Shown one piece after another: positions 1-7,616 of a stretch of DNA of 14,187 nt; the first letter of the stretch is position 1, and each line of letters opens with the position of its first letter. The notes below the pieces were generated by a model. The model was not told where the DNA came from and made no database searches. It worked only from the letters and a program-made list of their open reading frames with translations. The position numbers and the translations under genes are program-made. The stretch covers positions 1-14,187 of the forward strand of contig JBIOHP010000047.1 of assembly GCA_044449065.1 (NCBI GenBank), read 5' to 3'. Source of the DNA: JBIOHP01 sp044449065 (GTDB lineage: Bacteria > Bacteroidota > Ignavibacteria > UBA10030 > SZUA-254).

Positions 1-1737
1 ATGAATTACTGTGTCTGAGAGGATTCCCTCTGGAAGTTTCATCCAGTACCCTACTCCCTGTGAAAGCGATTCGCTCTGCACATATCCGTTTTCATAACGA
101 AACAGCGATGGGAAATTAACTGGAACGGATTGATTTTTCAGGGGGGTCGATATTAAATTCCATGTTCCCTGGTGGAAATTGACTGCTATCTCTCCGGACT
201 GGCTTGTGCCGGATACCGGTATAAGCAACGGATCGCCCGGCGACGCGCTGTGCAAGATACTGATCGTCCCGTTGTTCGCCCCGGTATCGGATGGCGCATA
301 CTCGATGGTGAACATTTGTGATTGGCCGGATTGAAGAACAATCTGTTCGATTGGGTTAACCAAAAAATTCCCGATATTGGATGTCAGGGAATAAATTGTG
401 AGCGGTGCCGTGTCGGTATTTTTTACCGATAGGGGATTATATGCAAAGGTACCCGCTGGTTGTACGTTAAAAGACACTTCCACCGGCGTGCAATCGATGT
501 TGACAGGAGGTTTAATGACCACTCCTCGACGATACGCAATATAGAAAAATCCATCACCATCCTGTTCTTCCCAAACGCAATGTATAGTATTTCCTGTCAC
601 GGCAATTTTCGGTACCTCCGCAGCATAAGCAGGAGGGCTTAGGTCAAAAGGTTTAAAATAGGAAAGACCGCCATCAATACTTACAGCTACTAGAGGAGTG
701 CTGGTTGATAGAGAAGATTCTTCCGACCAAAGACATGCTATGATATTATTATAAATTGAAATATTAGGGTTATAGCCATTCTGAATTGTTGAAAGCAGCC
801 GTTCCGGCATCCATGTTTTTCCGCCATCATCGCTCGCCCTAGCTACTATCGAACAGCCGAACATTCCCTGACACGGTCCATATTTAGTGTCCCTCCATCC
901 CACCGCTAATTGCGATTGCCCGTTAATTGTTGAGTTGCCTATCGCATCTTCATCTGCCGACATATTTACATTAAAAGTTGAGAGAACTAGACTATCCACC
1001 CAGGTGGAGCCCATATCATATGAGCGTTTCACATACACCGCCGGCGGCGGACCGGGATGACCAACTAAATTCACCATATGAAGGATACCCGGTGTTAAAC
1101 TTAACTGAGTATAATAACTCCACGGGGGATACGAATTCCATAGATGTTTAAACCAGGAAGAACCGCCATCTCCTGAATAGATTGTTCTAAATTCTTCTGG
1201 ATATTCATTCTCATAACTAATACCGAGAGCGCTGTTACATAGTGCCGCAGAGCAAAATCCGTAAGTGATATCAGGATCAATTATAGCTTGCTCTCCCCAT
1301 GTTGAACCCCTATCTATAGAGTTCATTATATGGATCGGGGTGACACCACCATAAGATTCCGCCCCCTGGAAAATTAAATATACATCATTCCCATCCGCTT
1401 TAACATCTTCATAACAGGATTCACGGAAAAATGTTATTGAATCGGTTAACATCTCTCTCATCGGCTCAAATGTTGCGCCTCCATCGGTGCTCCGCACATA
1501 CGGCAACCGCACTCTCCCGTCATGCGGGTTCCAGGTGACATGAACCGTATCGTGCACTGCTGAGATTTGCGGTTTAAACGCAGCCACAACCGTTCCGGAG
1601 AGATTTTGTTTAGGATACCAGATAATATCACCGACTGTATCGTTTTGAGAGAATGAGTAAACTGTCGCGAGAAAAACAAATGCGTTGAATAAGAGAATTG
1701 TTCTTATCATGCGAATTTGTATTGAAGTTGGGATCAT
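1..1737 (-). CDS. Exported six-Asp-box (BNR/sialidase-like) beta-propeller protein, 3' end outside window
   Basis: The minus-strand frame is open from 1737 to base 1, giving 579 residues without a stop, so the gene is cut by the window edge. A hydrophobic signal peptide (core ILLFNAFVFLATVYS) is followed by six Asp-box motifs at about residues 83, 140, 188, 239, 302 and 353 (STDGGATF, SIDRGSTW, SGDGGSSW, SYDMGSTW, SDDGGKTW, SIDGGLSY), consistent with a six-bladed propeller. Residues about 415-510 look like an ASH/HYDIN-type Ig fold (FNVQPAGTFAYNPLSVKN...). The segment WNLISTPL...GYWMKLP at about 526-569 is of a kind often seen shortly before T9SS sorting domains, so I infer one lies off the left edge. 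Start 1737 is chosen because AGGAGAGGG lies 8 bases upstream and an in-frame stop precedes it. ATG 1710 is in frame but has no ribosome site. Catalytic sialidase residues cannot be shown, so no enzyme activity is claimed. Confidence 0.85.
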   Translation of the reverse strand, partial: MIPTSIQIRMIRTILLFNAFVFLATVYSFSQNDTVGDIIWYPKQNLSGTVVAAFKPQISAVHDTVHVTWNPHDGRVRLPYVRSTDGGATFEPMREMLTDSITFFRESCYEDVKADGNDVYLIFQGAESYGGVTPIHIMNSIDRGSTWGEQAIIDPDITYGFCSAALCNSALGISYENEYPEEFRTIYSGDGGSSWFKHLWNSYPPWSYYTQLSLTPGILHMVNLVGHPGPPPAVYVKRSYDMGSTWVDSLVLSTFNVNMSADEDAIGNSTINGQSQLAVGWRDTKYGPCQGMFGCSIVARASDDGGKTWMPERLLSTIQNGYNPNISIYNNIIACLWSEESSLSTSTPLVAVSIDGGLSYFKPFDLSPPAYAAEVPKIAVTGNTIHCVWEEQDGDGFFYIAYRRGVVIKPPVNIDCTPVEVSFNVQPAGTFAYNPLSVKNTDTAPLTIYSLTSNIGNFLVNPIEQIVLQSGQSQMFTIEYAPSDTGANNGTISILHSASPGDPLLIPVSGTSQSGEIAVNFHQGTWNLISTPLKNQSVPVNFPSLFRYENGYVQSESLSQGVGYWMKLPEGILSDTVIH

Positions 1738-1745
1738 CGTTTTTG

Positions 1746-1754
1746 CCCTCTCCT
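1746..1754 (-). promoter_or_regulatory. Ribosome binding site deciding the start of the six-Asp-box gene
   Basis: On the minus strand AGGAGAGGG sits 8 bases before ATG 1737 and 3 bases after the TAA (1758-1760) of the upstream gene. It supports start 1737 over ATG 1710, and the tight stop/Shine-Dalgarno spacing suggests translational coupling of the two genes. Confidence 0.55.
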
Positions 1755-1757
1755 ACG

Positions 1758-2279
1758 TTATCGTGTATTTATTGCGGGGTCAGTAATCCATTTACTGGCA
1801 GATCGTTGCACTTCATCAAGAAAATATTGAGTATCGGTCGCTTTAATCCATGCCCTCCCGCCATCGCGGCTCAACCATGCAGATACTGCGCCTGTGGCGT
1901 TATCCATGCCGGTGCAAAAGAGCATGTCCGGCTGCTCTATAGAAATACCGAGGCGGGTAATGGTAATATTTTTCCCGGGAACCAACGTCGTTGTCCACGT
2001 ATTTCCCCCGTCTGCTGAGATTAAGATTCTAACGCGTGTAGAGACAGCGACATTTTTTGGATTCTGTTGATTCCATACCACGTAGGTAGCGCGGATATTA
2101 TCCTTTAGAATATTTTTCCAATTCTCTCCTCCGTCAGTTGTTACTTTAAGTTTTCCATCCGATGCAATCTCATATCGTACAGCCGCAACTTTGGAAATGG
2201 TTTGTGTGTGCTGTTGGCTATGAAGCGAATATGGTAGTGTCAAGAACAAGAGAACAAAAATCAATGTTAATGTTTTCAT
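1758..2279 (-). CDS. Small exported three-Asp-box (BNR-repeat) protein
   Basis: The product is 173 residues. A clear signal peptide (MKTLTLIFVLLFLTLPYSLHS) is followed by three Asp-box motifs near residues 47-54 (TTDGGENW), 88-95 (SADGGNTW) and 137-144 (SRDGGRAW), about 41 and 49 residues apart, which is normal blade spacing. Three blades cannot close an ordinary six- or seven-bladed propeller, so it may be a truncated relative of a longer propeller, or it may pair with itself or with another protein. No sorting domain is present. The frame is open up to ATG 2405, but those 42 extra residues are proline-rich and sit before the signal peptide, so I chose ATG 2279. Neither start has a strong Shine-Dalgarno site. 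It lies 20 bases upstream of the larger Asp-box gene on the same strand and is probably co-transcribed with it. Confidence 0.72.
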   Translation of the reverse strand: MKTLTLIFVLLFLTLPYSLHSQQHTQTISKVAAVRYEIASDGKLKVTTDGGENWKNILKDNIRATYVVWNQQNPKNVAVSTRVRILISADGGNTWTTTLVPGKNITITRLGISIEQPDMLFCTGMDNATGAVSAWLSRDGGRAWIKATDTQYFLDEVQRSASKWITDPAINTR

Positions 2280-2513
2280 AAGTGGTTCATCGGTTGTTGA
2301 GGGTGGGTGAGTGGTCGTTGGGTTTTTCTCCGGGGCAATTACTGCGCTTAATTTATTTGGTGGTAGAACTTTGTTGAGGTAAGAAAACGGAATGACGTAT
2401 AACATGGCAACGCCGTTACACGCTTATTTTGCGTTTTATAAAGCATATTTTCTATTTACAGAAATGAAACATTTTTACCTATCCCGAAATTAAAACATAT
2501 CTCTTTTTCTGAT

Positions 2514-2548
2514 ATTTCGAAATGCAAATAAAATCGTTTAGAAACGAT
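2514..2548. promoter_or_regulatory. Pair of palindromes, possible operator
   Basis: ATTTCGAAAT (2514-2523) is a perfect 10-base palindrome. Ten bases further on, ATCGTTT-AG-AAACGAT (2533-2548) is a dyad with two perfect 7-base arms. They lie 235-270 bases upstream of the small Asp-box gene. In AT-rich DNA such dyads also arise by chance, so an operator role is only a guess. Confidence 0.2.
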
Positions 2549-2777
2549 GGGATAATTTATATGAAAGCCAAACAACAAACAAGATATTACTTGATATTCA
2601 TCACATATGTAAATGTCATATTTTATCTATACCCTTGATTTTATTGGCTTTATTTATTAGACAATTATCATTAAATTTTATTAATAAATGTAATTTACTT
2701 ATTTTATCCTTGACAAGCTTTTGGGATTATCCAATCGGATGAGATCATAAATTGTCTTGTGATAGTAGGGACTTTCC

Positions 2778-2813
2778 TGCCTAAGCTAGTTCGGCGGGGT
2801 TGCGTCTTAGGCA
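2778..2813. other. Unassigned 8-bp stem-loop
   Basis: TGCCTAAG (2778-2785) and CTTAGGCA (2806-2813) form a perfect 8-bp stem around a GC-rich 20-base loop containing GGCGGGGTTGC. It stands 3 bases from the terminator hairpin of the 1191-residue gene, in otherwise AT-rich DNA. It has no U-tract of its own on either strand. It could be part of a small RNA, a second 3'-end hairpin or a repeat fragment, and I do not recognise it. Confidence 0.4.
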
Positions 2814-2815
2814 AT

Positions 2816-2857
2816 AAAGAACCCCCGGCCTTCAATTAAGAAAACCGGGGGATCTTT
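2816..2857 (-). terminator. Intrinsic terminator of the 1191-residue surface protein gene
   Basis: A 7-bp GC stem (CCCCCGG 2822-2828 with CCGGGGG 2845-2851) is extended by five A/G-U/C pairs (2816-2820 with 2853-2857) across one A-A mismatch. The loop is 16 bases. Read on the minus strand, the hairpin begins 24 bases after the stop codon, and TTCTTTATT follows the GC stem. It should end the minus-strand transcript. Confidence 0.75.
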
Positions 2858-2880
2858 AACTTTTAGTTAAGCGATACTAT

Positions 2881-5800
2881 TTATTTTAATAATATCATCT
2901 TGCGTATTTGCGTAAAGGTTTTCGATTGGTCATTTTGATCTATCGCCGTTAACCTGCAAAAGTAAATTCCCGAAGCCACATTGCTCGCGTTCCACTCAAC
3001 CGATTTCGACCCCGCTGTTTGGACTCCATTGGCAAGAACTGTTACTTCCTGACCGAGAATATTATAGACCGTTAAGGTAATCCTGCTATCCGCAGGCAAT
3101 TGATAACTCACGGTCGTGGTTGGGTTGAACGGATTGGGATAATTTTGTTCCAAGCGCGCTTCGGTTGGAATCTGTTTTTCCGGTAAATGCACTAAACCTT
3201 TTCGCGGTGTCCGGACAACAGGCGCCCTTCCTGTTGACCTTTGCAGATATGCTATATCCTGTAAACGAGTTGTGCCGGCTATTACCAGCGAATCGCTCCA
3301 ATTCGATGTATCGATGCGACCGGAGAACGCGCTATTCAATCCCTCAAGAAGCGAATCCATACTTGTATACCATTGCGGCACGTCAACGAATTCATCATGG
3401 TAGGTCATCATCGAGTCGCCTATATGGGCTATGTCGCAAAAGAGCATGCTATCAAAAGGACTTGTGGGCAGCATGAGCTGCAGACTATCCAACCCGGGAG
3501 GGGTTATTTTCAATTGACTCAATAGGATATTAAATTTGAAGGATAATAAATCCGCAAACGTTTTATTGTTCTGTTTTGTGGGCGGCAAGTTTGCTAATCT
3601 TCCCTTAAAGATTCTTGTGCCGAGGAAATCGAAACCCTTGCCAATATTAGTATGCGTTCCCCTATCATAAAGTGATTTGTACATGTCGCTGCTTGTCTTC
3701 AACGCCACCCAGCCATAGACGGTCGCAGAATCGGGTTCCGGGCAGCCGATAATCCAGGGATTCAACTTAAAACCGGCTTTATTAAATGCGAGATCGCGAA
3801 CGGTTGCCGCATTTGGTTCCGGCAGCTCGGGCCAGTCTTTATCCATGGAAAGATTTTTTATCGTCGGTTGAGGCGTAATCGGACCAAGATATAACTTTGC
3901 AATCTTTTGAACACCGGGTTTGAGACTGCGACCTTTCAGCAGAACGCTATTTAAGTGATGAAGCGTGCTTCCACTCAGCTTCCACGTTTTTCCAGTCCCT
4001 GTGGCGGTAAATGCGCCGCTGGAAAGAATTTCTTTTACATTATTTTTGAAAACAATATTGATTTCAGTGAGATCGGGAACGAGCGTATTGGTTATTGAAA
4101 TTTCCCAGTGCTCGGTAACCGGTATTTTGGCGATTGCTTTTTGAACGATCAGGGAGTCATAGGGAAACGTTCGGAAACTCGCTTCATATAATGGACTAAG
4201 TTTGAAGTATGCCAGTATCGTATGCGCAGCAGAAACGGCGGCGAACGGATAACTCGAAACCGCTCCAACCGACACTCCATCGACCACAACACTATCGATA
4301 AGGTAGTGCGGATCGGGCGTAACGGCAAAGGTTTGATCGCTTCCGTAATTCACGACTACTCCGCCGGAGGGGGTAATACTTCCATTCGCACCCGGAGTCG
4401 CGGTAATACTATATGTATCGATCGTGAATGTCGCGCTTACTATATGATTGGCAACAACGTTATGTAATGTATACGAGGACACTGCTCCAACCGATACACT
4501 GTCAAGAAGAACATCGGCTACATGGTAATGAGCAGCGCCGGTAAAAGTTATTACGAGACTGTCTCCGCGGAGAACGGTTACAACTCCCGTGGGTGTTGCT
4601 GACCCATTTGCATCGGTACTCACCGTGATTGTTTGGGTCTGATGGACAAATGTCGCAGTTATCGTATGGTTGGTTGTGACGTTATAAAATGTATCGGCTT
4701 CGGCTCCGAGTTTTCCAACTCCATCGATATAGAAGCTATCTACCCGGTAACCGATCGCGGGAGTGATTGCAAACGGCTGGTTGGAACCATACGTGACCAC
4801 GACGCCGCCGTTCGGAGAAATTGAACCATGCGCGCCGGCAGAAGCAGTGATAGTTGGATTAACCGTATCCGCATACGTTGCCGAAGTACCGGCATTGAAA
4901 TCCGCATCGCCGCTGTAATGAACAGTGATCGCATGCGTACCGACAGTAAGCGTTGATGTTGATGTTGATCCCTGACCCCCTGAAAGCGCTACGGGTGTAG
5001 AGGGCGTCCCGTCGATTGAAAAGGTTACCGAACCAGTTGGGGTTCCGGCGCCTGGCGAGGATGCGCCAACCGTTGCCGTGAAGGTCACCAATTGACCGAT
5101 AGATGATGGATTATGGTTCGCGGAGATGACTGCGACGGTATTCGCCGGATTCACTGTCTGATTGACTGTTGAAGAACTGCTGGTTGCATAATTTACATCA
5201 CCGCTATATGTTGCAGTGAATGTATGAGAACCTGAGGAAGCGGAATACGCCGCGGAATACGCCGCGGATCCTGAACTGACTGCCACCGGTAATCCAAGCT
5301 GGACACCGCCATCATAGAATGTTACCGTGCCCGTTATTGAGCCAGGCGTGATAGAAGTGATGGATGCTGATACGGTGACGGTTTGTCCGGTAACAGATGG
5401 ATTATGATTTGAAAGCAGTGTAGTATTCGTTGTTGCCTTCACCATCTGATTGAGCGCCAAGGAGGTACTGCCAACATACGAGGCGTCGCCGCCGTACACA
5501 GCGGTGATAGAATGCAAACCGGGGGATAAAATAGATGTGGAAATTGCCGCGCTTCCACCGCTCAGGGCTGCTGGCGATCCAAGAACCGCTGCCCCGTCAT
5601 AAAATGTCACCGATCCGGTGGGCGTACCCGGCGATGTGGATGAAACTGTTGCCGTCAATGTCACCGATTGCCCGACCACTGAGGGATTATTATTAGATAT
5701 AATAAGACCGCTCGTCGCTCCTAAAACATGCTGGCTTACAATTGAAGAAGTGCTCGTTCCGAACTTAGCATCCTCATTATAAGTAGCCGTGAGATTATGG

Positions 5801-6456
5801 GAACCAAAGCTTAACGATGATGTCGTCATGCTCGCGCTTGCAGAGAGACTCAATGCAACCGTTCCTAATGACGAGGCGCCGTCATAAAATGTGACCGTTC
5901 CGGTCGGAGTACCGGGTAACGGCGATGTTACATTTGAAGTCAGGGTTATCGTTTGACCTGTCGCAGAGGGATTGATATCCGTACCCAGGGATGTATTTGT
6001 CGGTGATTTTGCATAGCGGTTTCCGCTGACCGATACCAAAGCCGAGGGGGCGTCGGTGGCGCTGTTCACAATGTTCCCCGAATAAGCGCCAATGGCGGCA
6101 GTATTTAACCGCACAAAGATCGTTGTTGCTGGGATTGTGGAACCGGTTTGACCGACAGTGATAGAATTCGGCGGAGCGACCCAGGTATTCTGATCTGTGG
6201 ATATTTCAAAACCCGCAGGGGCTGTTATTACAACATCCGCGGTTATATACGTGCTCGATACAACATAGGACTGCGAAGGACATTTGATAGAATCTGTTTG
6301 TATAAATCCCGATAATGACGACACAGATGTTTGTATCGAAGGCGTCTGTGCTTGGGAGACTCCTGATCCAATACTAAGAATAAAGATTACCATGACGATA
6401 TACCCAATGAATGAAACCAGCTTGGGCCTGCGCACCGGACTGTTAATTATGTTCAT
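2881..6456 (-). CDS. Large adhesin-like T9SS cargo with Ig-like and B-repeat domains
   Basis: The product is 1191 residues. A signal peptide (about 1-36, cleavage likely after VSQA) is followed by an Ig-like domain (38-147, motif TAPAGFEIST), then four tandem Ig-like repeats at about 152-246, 247-341, 342-436 and 437-533. Each repeat has the pattern NPS..GQ..T..., TPTG[ST]VTF, a glycine turn, then H..TA.Y.GD. Three beta-rich repeats resembling divergent InlB B-repeats follow (534-605, 606-680, 681-753: G..GS..P.G..V.YGS...F...P). Residues about 761-1079 form an unnamed two-part module, and 1101-1191 is a T9SS type A sorting domain (LEQNYPNPFNPTTT to KMILLK). AAGGAGAG lies 4 bases before ATG. 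The architecture suggests a surface stalk or adhesin, which is inference from domain content. A strong terminator follows. Confidence 0.92.
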   Translation of the reverse strand: MNIINSPVRRPKLVSFIGYIVMVIFILSIGSGVSQAQTPSIQTSVSSLSGFIQTDSIKCPSQSYVVSSTYITADVVITAPAGFEISTDQNTWVAPPNSITVGQTGSTIPATTIFVRLNTAAIGAYSGNIVNSATDAPSALVSVSGNRYAKSPTNTSLGTDINPSATGQTITLTSNVTSPLPGTPTGTVTFYDGASSLGTVALSLSASASMTTSSLSFGSHNLTATYNEDAKFGTSTSSIVSQHVLGATSGLIISNNNPSVVGQSVTLTATVSSTSPGTPTGSVTFYDGAAVLGSPAALSGGSAAISTSILSPGLHSITAVYGGDASYVGSTSLALNQMVKATTNTTLLSNHNPSVTGQTVTVSASITSITPGSITGTVTFYDGGVQLGLPVAVSSGSAAYSAAYSASSGSHTFTATYSGDVNYATSSSSTVNQTVNPANTVAVISANHNPSSIGQLVTFTATVGASSPGAGTPTGSVTFSIDGTPSTPVALSGGQGSTSTSTLTVGTHAITVHYSGDADFNAGTSATYADTVNPTITASAGAHGSISPNGGVVVTYGSNQPFAITPAIGYRVDSFYIDGVGKLGAEADTFYNVTTNHTITATFVHQTQTITVSTDANGSATPTGVVTVLRGDSLVITFTGAAHYHVADVLLDSVSVGAVSSYTLHNVVANHIVSATFTIDTYSITATPGANGSITPSGGVVVNYGSDQTFAVTPDPHYLIDSVVVDGVSVGAVSSYPFAAVSAAHTILAYFKLSPLYEASFRTFPYDSLIVQKAIAKIPVTEHWEISITNTLVPDLTEINIVFKNNVKEILSSGAFTATGTGKTWKLSGSTLHHLNSVLLKGRSLKPGVQKIAKLYLGPITPQPTIKNLSMDKDWPELPEPNAATVRDLAFNKAGFKLNPWIIGCPEPDSATVYGWVALKTSSDMYKSLYDRGTHTNIGKGFDFLGTRIFKGRLANLPPTKQNNKTFADLLSFKFNILLSQLKITPPGLDSLQLMLPTSPFDSMLFCDIAHIGDSMMTYHDEFVDVPQWYTSMDSLLEGLNSAFSGRIDTSNWSDSLVIAGTTRLQDIAYLQRSTGRAPVVRTPRKGLVHLPEKQIPTEARLEQNYPNPFNPTTTVSYQLPADSRITLTVYNILGQEVTVLANGVQTAGSKSVEWNASNVASGIYFCRLTAIDQNDQSKTFTQIRKMILLK
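5240..5267 (-). repeat. 12-bp tandem duplication inside the third Ig-like repeat
   Basis: GCGGAATACGCC occurs twice in exact tandem (5240-5251 and 5252-5263) and begins a third time (GCGG). On the coding strand it duplicates the four residues SAAY near residue 400. The length is a multiple of three, so the frame is kept. It looks like replication slippage in a loop of the Ig fold. Confidence 0.7.
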
Positions 6457-6803
6457 TTTACTCTCCTTATTAGGTTATATGGATTAATTAGTGATGATAA
6501 ACGATGAATATTTCTTGCAATGGGGACGTTGGTGAATAGATTTAAGTAAAATAAGTTCATAGTCTGTGTCTGATTCGAATAAGTCGCTTGTACGAATATT
6601 AGACTTGTTTATCTAATTTTAAATAACAACATCACCTTCCAATTAGTTCATTTATTAAAATAAATTAATTTGATATACGGTGTTTATTTTTTCAACAAGC
6701 ATATGATGTTACCGATGTGGCTTAATAATTGGAGAGAGTTGAAACTTAATTCTATTAAATTTACATTCGAGGTTAAATGGGGAAATATTTTTTACTATTG
6801 TGT
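6457..6803. other. AT-rich intergenic region upstream of the 1191-residue gene
   Basis: This 347-base stretch lies between two minus-strand genes. It should hold the promoter of the 1191-residue gene and the 3' end of the methyltransferase transcript. I see no strong terminator hairpin after the methyltransferase stop and no convincing -35/-10 pair. Apart from AAGGAGAG (6461-6468) and an imperfect direct repeat (6576-6608), nothing stands out. Confidence 0.5.
6576..6608. repeat. Imperfect direct repeat CGAATA-N5-CTTGT
   Basis: CGAATA-agtcg-CTTGT (6576-6591) is repeated as CGAATA-ttaga-CTTGT (6593-6608), a 17-base period with fixed outer and variable inner bases. It lies 120-152 bases upstream of the 1191-residue gene. 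It could be a two-site regulator box, but chance cannot be excluded from one window. Confidence 0.25.
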
Positions 6804-7616
6804 TTATTTCTTTATTGCGATAATTTCAATTACTGCCGGGGTTACCATCAGGGTGTGAGGAGCCGCCTCAGCCGCGCTGATTGCGCGGGAGATATTGCTT
6901 GCCCGATCTTTGGTTATTCTTCCGATTTGCTGCAGCCGGCGAAGATTTACATCAACGAATGCTTTGGGCCACTGCCAAACAAAATTAGATGCTGGAATAA
7001 TATCCATGATCGGTTTGAGTTCCTTCAATTCAAATCCAAGATTCGCCAGCCATGTTGGAAGTTCTGCGCCAATATCCGGCTCGCCTCCGTCCGCTCGCCA
7101 GCTTGCCATAACTTCCCTTACAAAATCTTCAAGTTCCGGTAATCTCGGCAGCATCCTCCAGTTTGAATAATCAACATATTCATGAATTACCATGACGCCG
7201 CCTGGTTTCAGGGTATTTGTGATCTGCGAAAGCAGTGTTTTGGGATTTTTCACGAACGCAAAAACCCATCTACACCAGACGCCATCAACGTTGAACGATG
7301 GAAATGAGTCATCGTTAAAATCGTGTTCTATGGCTTCAATGTTAGTCAATTCATGCTGTTTTTGCGTTTGGCTCAACGCATCCAGAAAACGCTTTGACCG
7401 ATCCAGAGCAATAACTTTGCCTGAACTCCCAACGATCTCCGCTAAATCGATAGTTGCGTTTCCGGGTCCGCATCCTACGTCCATCAAGGTTTGATCTATT
7501 GTAAATCCCGCGCGTTTCCAAGCATCAAGCATTCGGGGTCTCCAAACCTGGTGCTGAAGCGCCAATCGCTCGATTTCTTCGTCATGGGTGCCTAATACGT
7601 AATCTTTATCTGCCAT
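6804..7616 (-). CDS. SAM-dependent class I methyltransferase
   Basis: The product is 270 residues, cytoplasmic, with no signal peptide at the chosen start. The Rossmann-type SAM site is clear: motif I DVGCGPG at 46-52, the acidic end of strand 2 in ALDRS (D72), HDF at 98-100, and LKPGGVMVIHEY at 136-147. The N-terminal segment YVLGTHDEEIERLALQH...WRP is typical of a subgroup of small-molecule methyltransferases of the UbiE/Methyltransf_11-25 type. The substrate is not identifiable. The frame extends to ATG 7736, but ATG 7616 is preferred: AGAGG lies 8 bases upstream, and the extra 40 residues are hydrophobic and precede the conserved start of the family. Its neighbours are all surface proteins, so context gives no pathway. 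It is probably its own transcription unit, divergent from the gene at 8033. Confidence 0.88.
   Translation of the reverse strand: MADKDYVLGTHDEEIERLALQHQVWRPRMLDAWKRAGFTIDQTLMDVGCGPGNATIDLAEIVGSSGKVIALDRSKRFLDALSQTQKQHELTNIEAIEHDFNDDSFPSFNVDGVWCRWVFAFVKNPKTLLSQITNTLKPGGVMVIHEYVDYSNWRMLPRLPELEDFVREVMASWRADGGEPDIGAELPTWLANLGFELKELKPIMDIIPASNFVWQWPKAFVDVNLRRLQQIGRITKDRASNISRAISAAEAAPHTLMVTPAVIEIIAIKK

Larger units (their letters stand above)
2280..2880. other. AT-rich intergenic region
   Basis: This 601-base stretch separates the stop of the 1191-residue gene from the start of the small Asp-box gene, both on the minus strand. From the right it holds a terminator hairpin, a second strong stem-loop (2778-2813), a strongly AT-rich tract (about 2450-2710) and two palindromes (2514-2548). 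The promoter of the Asp-box pair should lie here. A possible minus-strand -35 TTGTCA at 2711-2716 has only a poor -10 match (TACATT, 18-base spacer), so no promoter is called. No convincing gene was seen. Confidence 0.6.

Noticed and set aside
460..642. Plus-strand 60-codon reading frame
   Set aside because: It lies fully inside the minus-strand six-Asp-box gene, has no ribosome site and encodes a basic, low-complexity peptide.
1458..1679. Minus-strand 73-codon reading frame
   Set aside because: It overlaps the real Asp-box gene in another frame of the same strand. The real frame gives the signal peptide and Asp-box motifs; this one shows no domain.
1..1737. Active sialidase assignment for the six-Asp-box protein
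   Set aside because: Asp boxes are structural and occur in many non-enzymatic propellers. The arginine triad and other catalytic residues could not be placed with confidence.
2280..2405. Longer start (ATG 2405) for the small Asp-box gene
   Set aside because: The 42 added residues place a proline/threonine-rich segment ahead of a standard signal peptide, and no ribosome site supports that ATG.
2710..2738. Plus-strand TTGACA as a promoter -35 box
   Set aside because: No acceptable -10 occurs at 16-18 bases spacing, and the next plus-strand DNA is the 3' end of an opposing gene.
2765..2785. Minus-strand AGGAAAGTCC resembling the RNase P RNA core
   Set aside because: Only this short string matches. 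The other conserved RNase P segments are absent from the AT-rich surroundings.
2755..2813. Possible c-di-GMP-I (GEMM) riboswitch, from GGGAC, CCTAAG and GGCGGGGTTGC
   Set aside because: The 5' half with GGGCAAACC is missing, the stems do not fit the family, and on the plus strand no gene starts downstream.
6670..6858. Plus-strand 62-codon hydrophobic reading frame
   Set aside because: It runs into the 3' end of the methyltransferase gene on the other strand, lacks a good ribosome site and looks hydrophobic because of AT-rich sequence.
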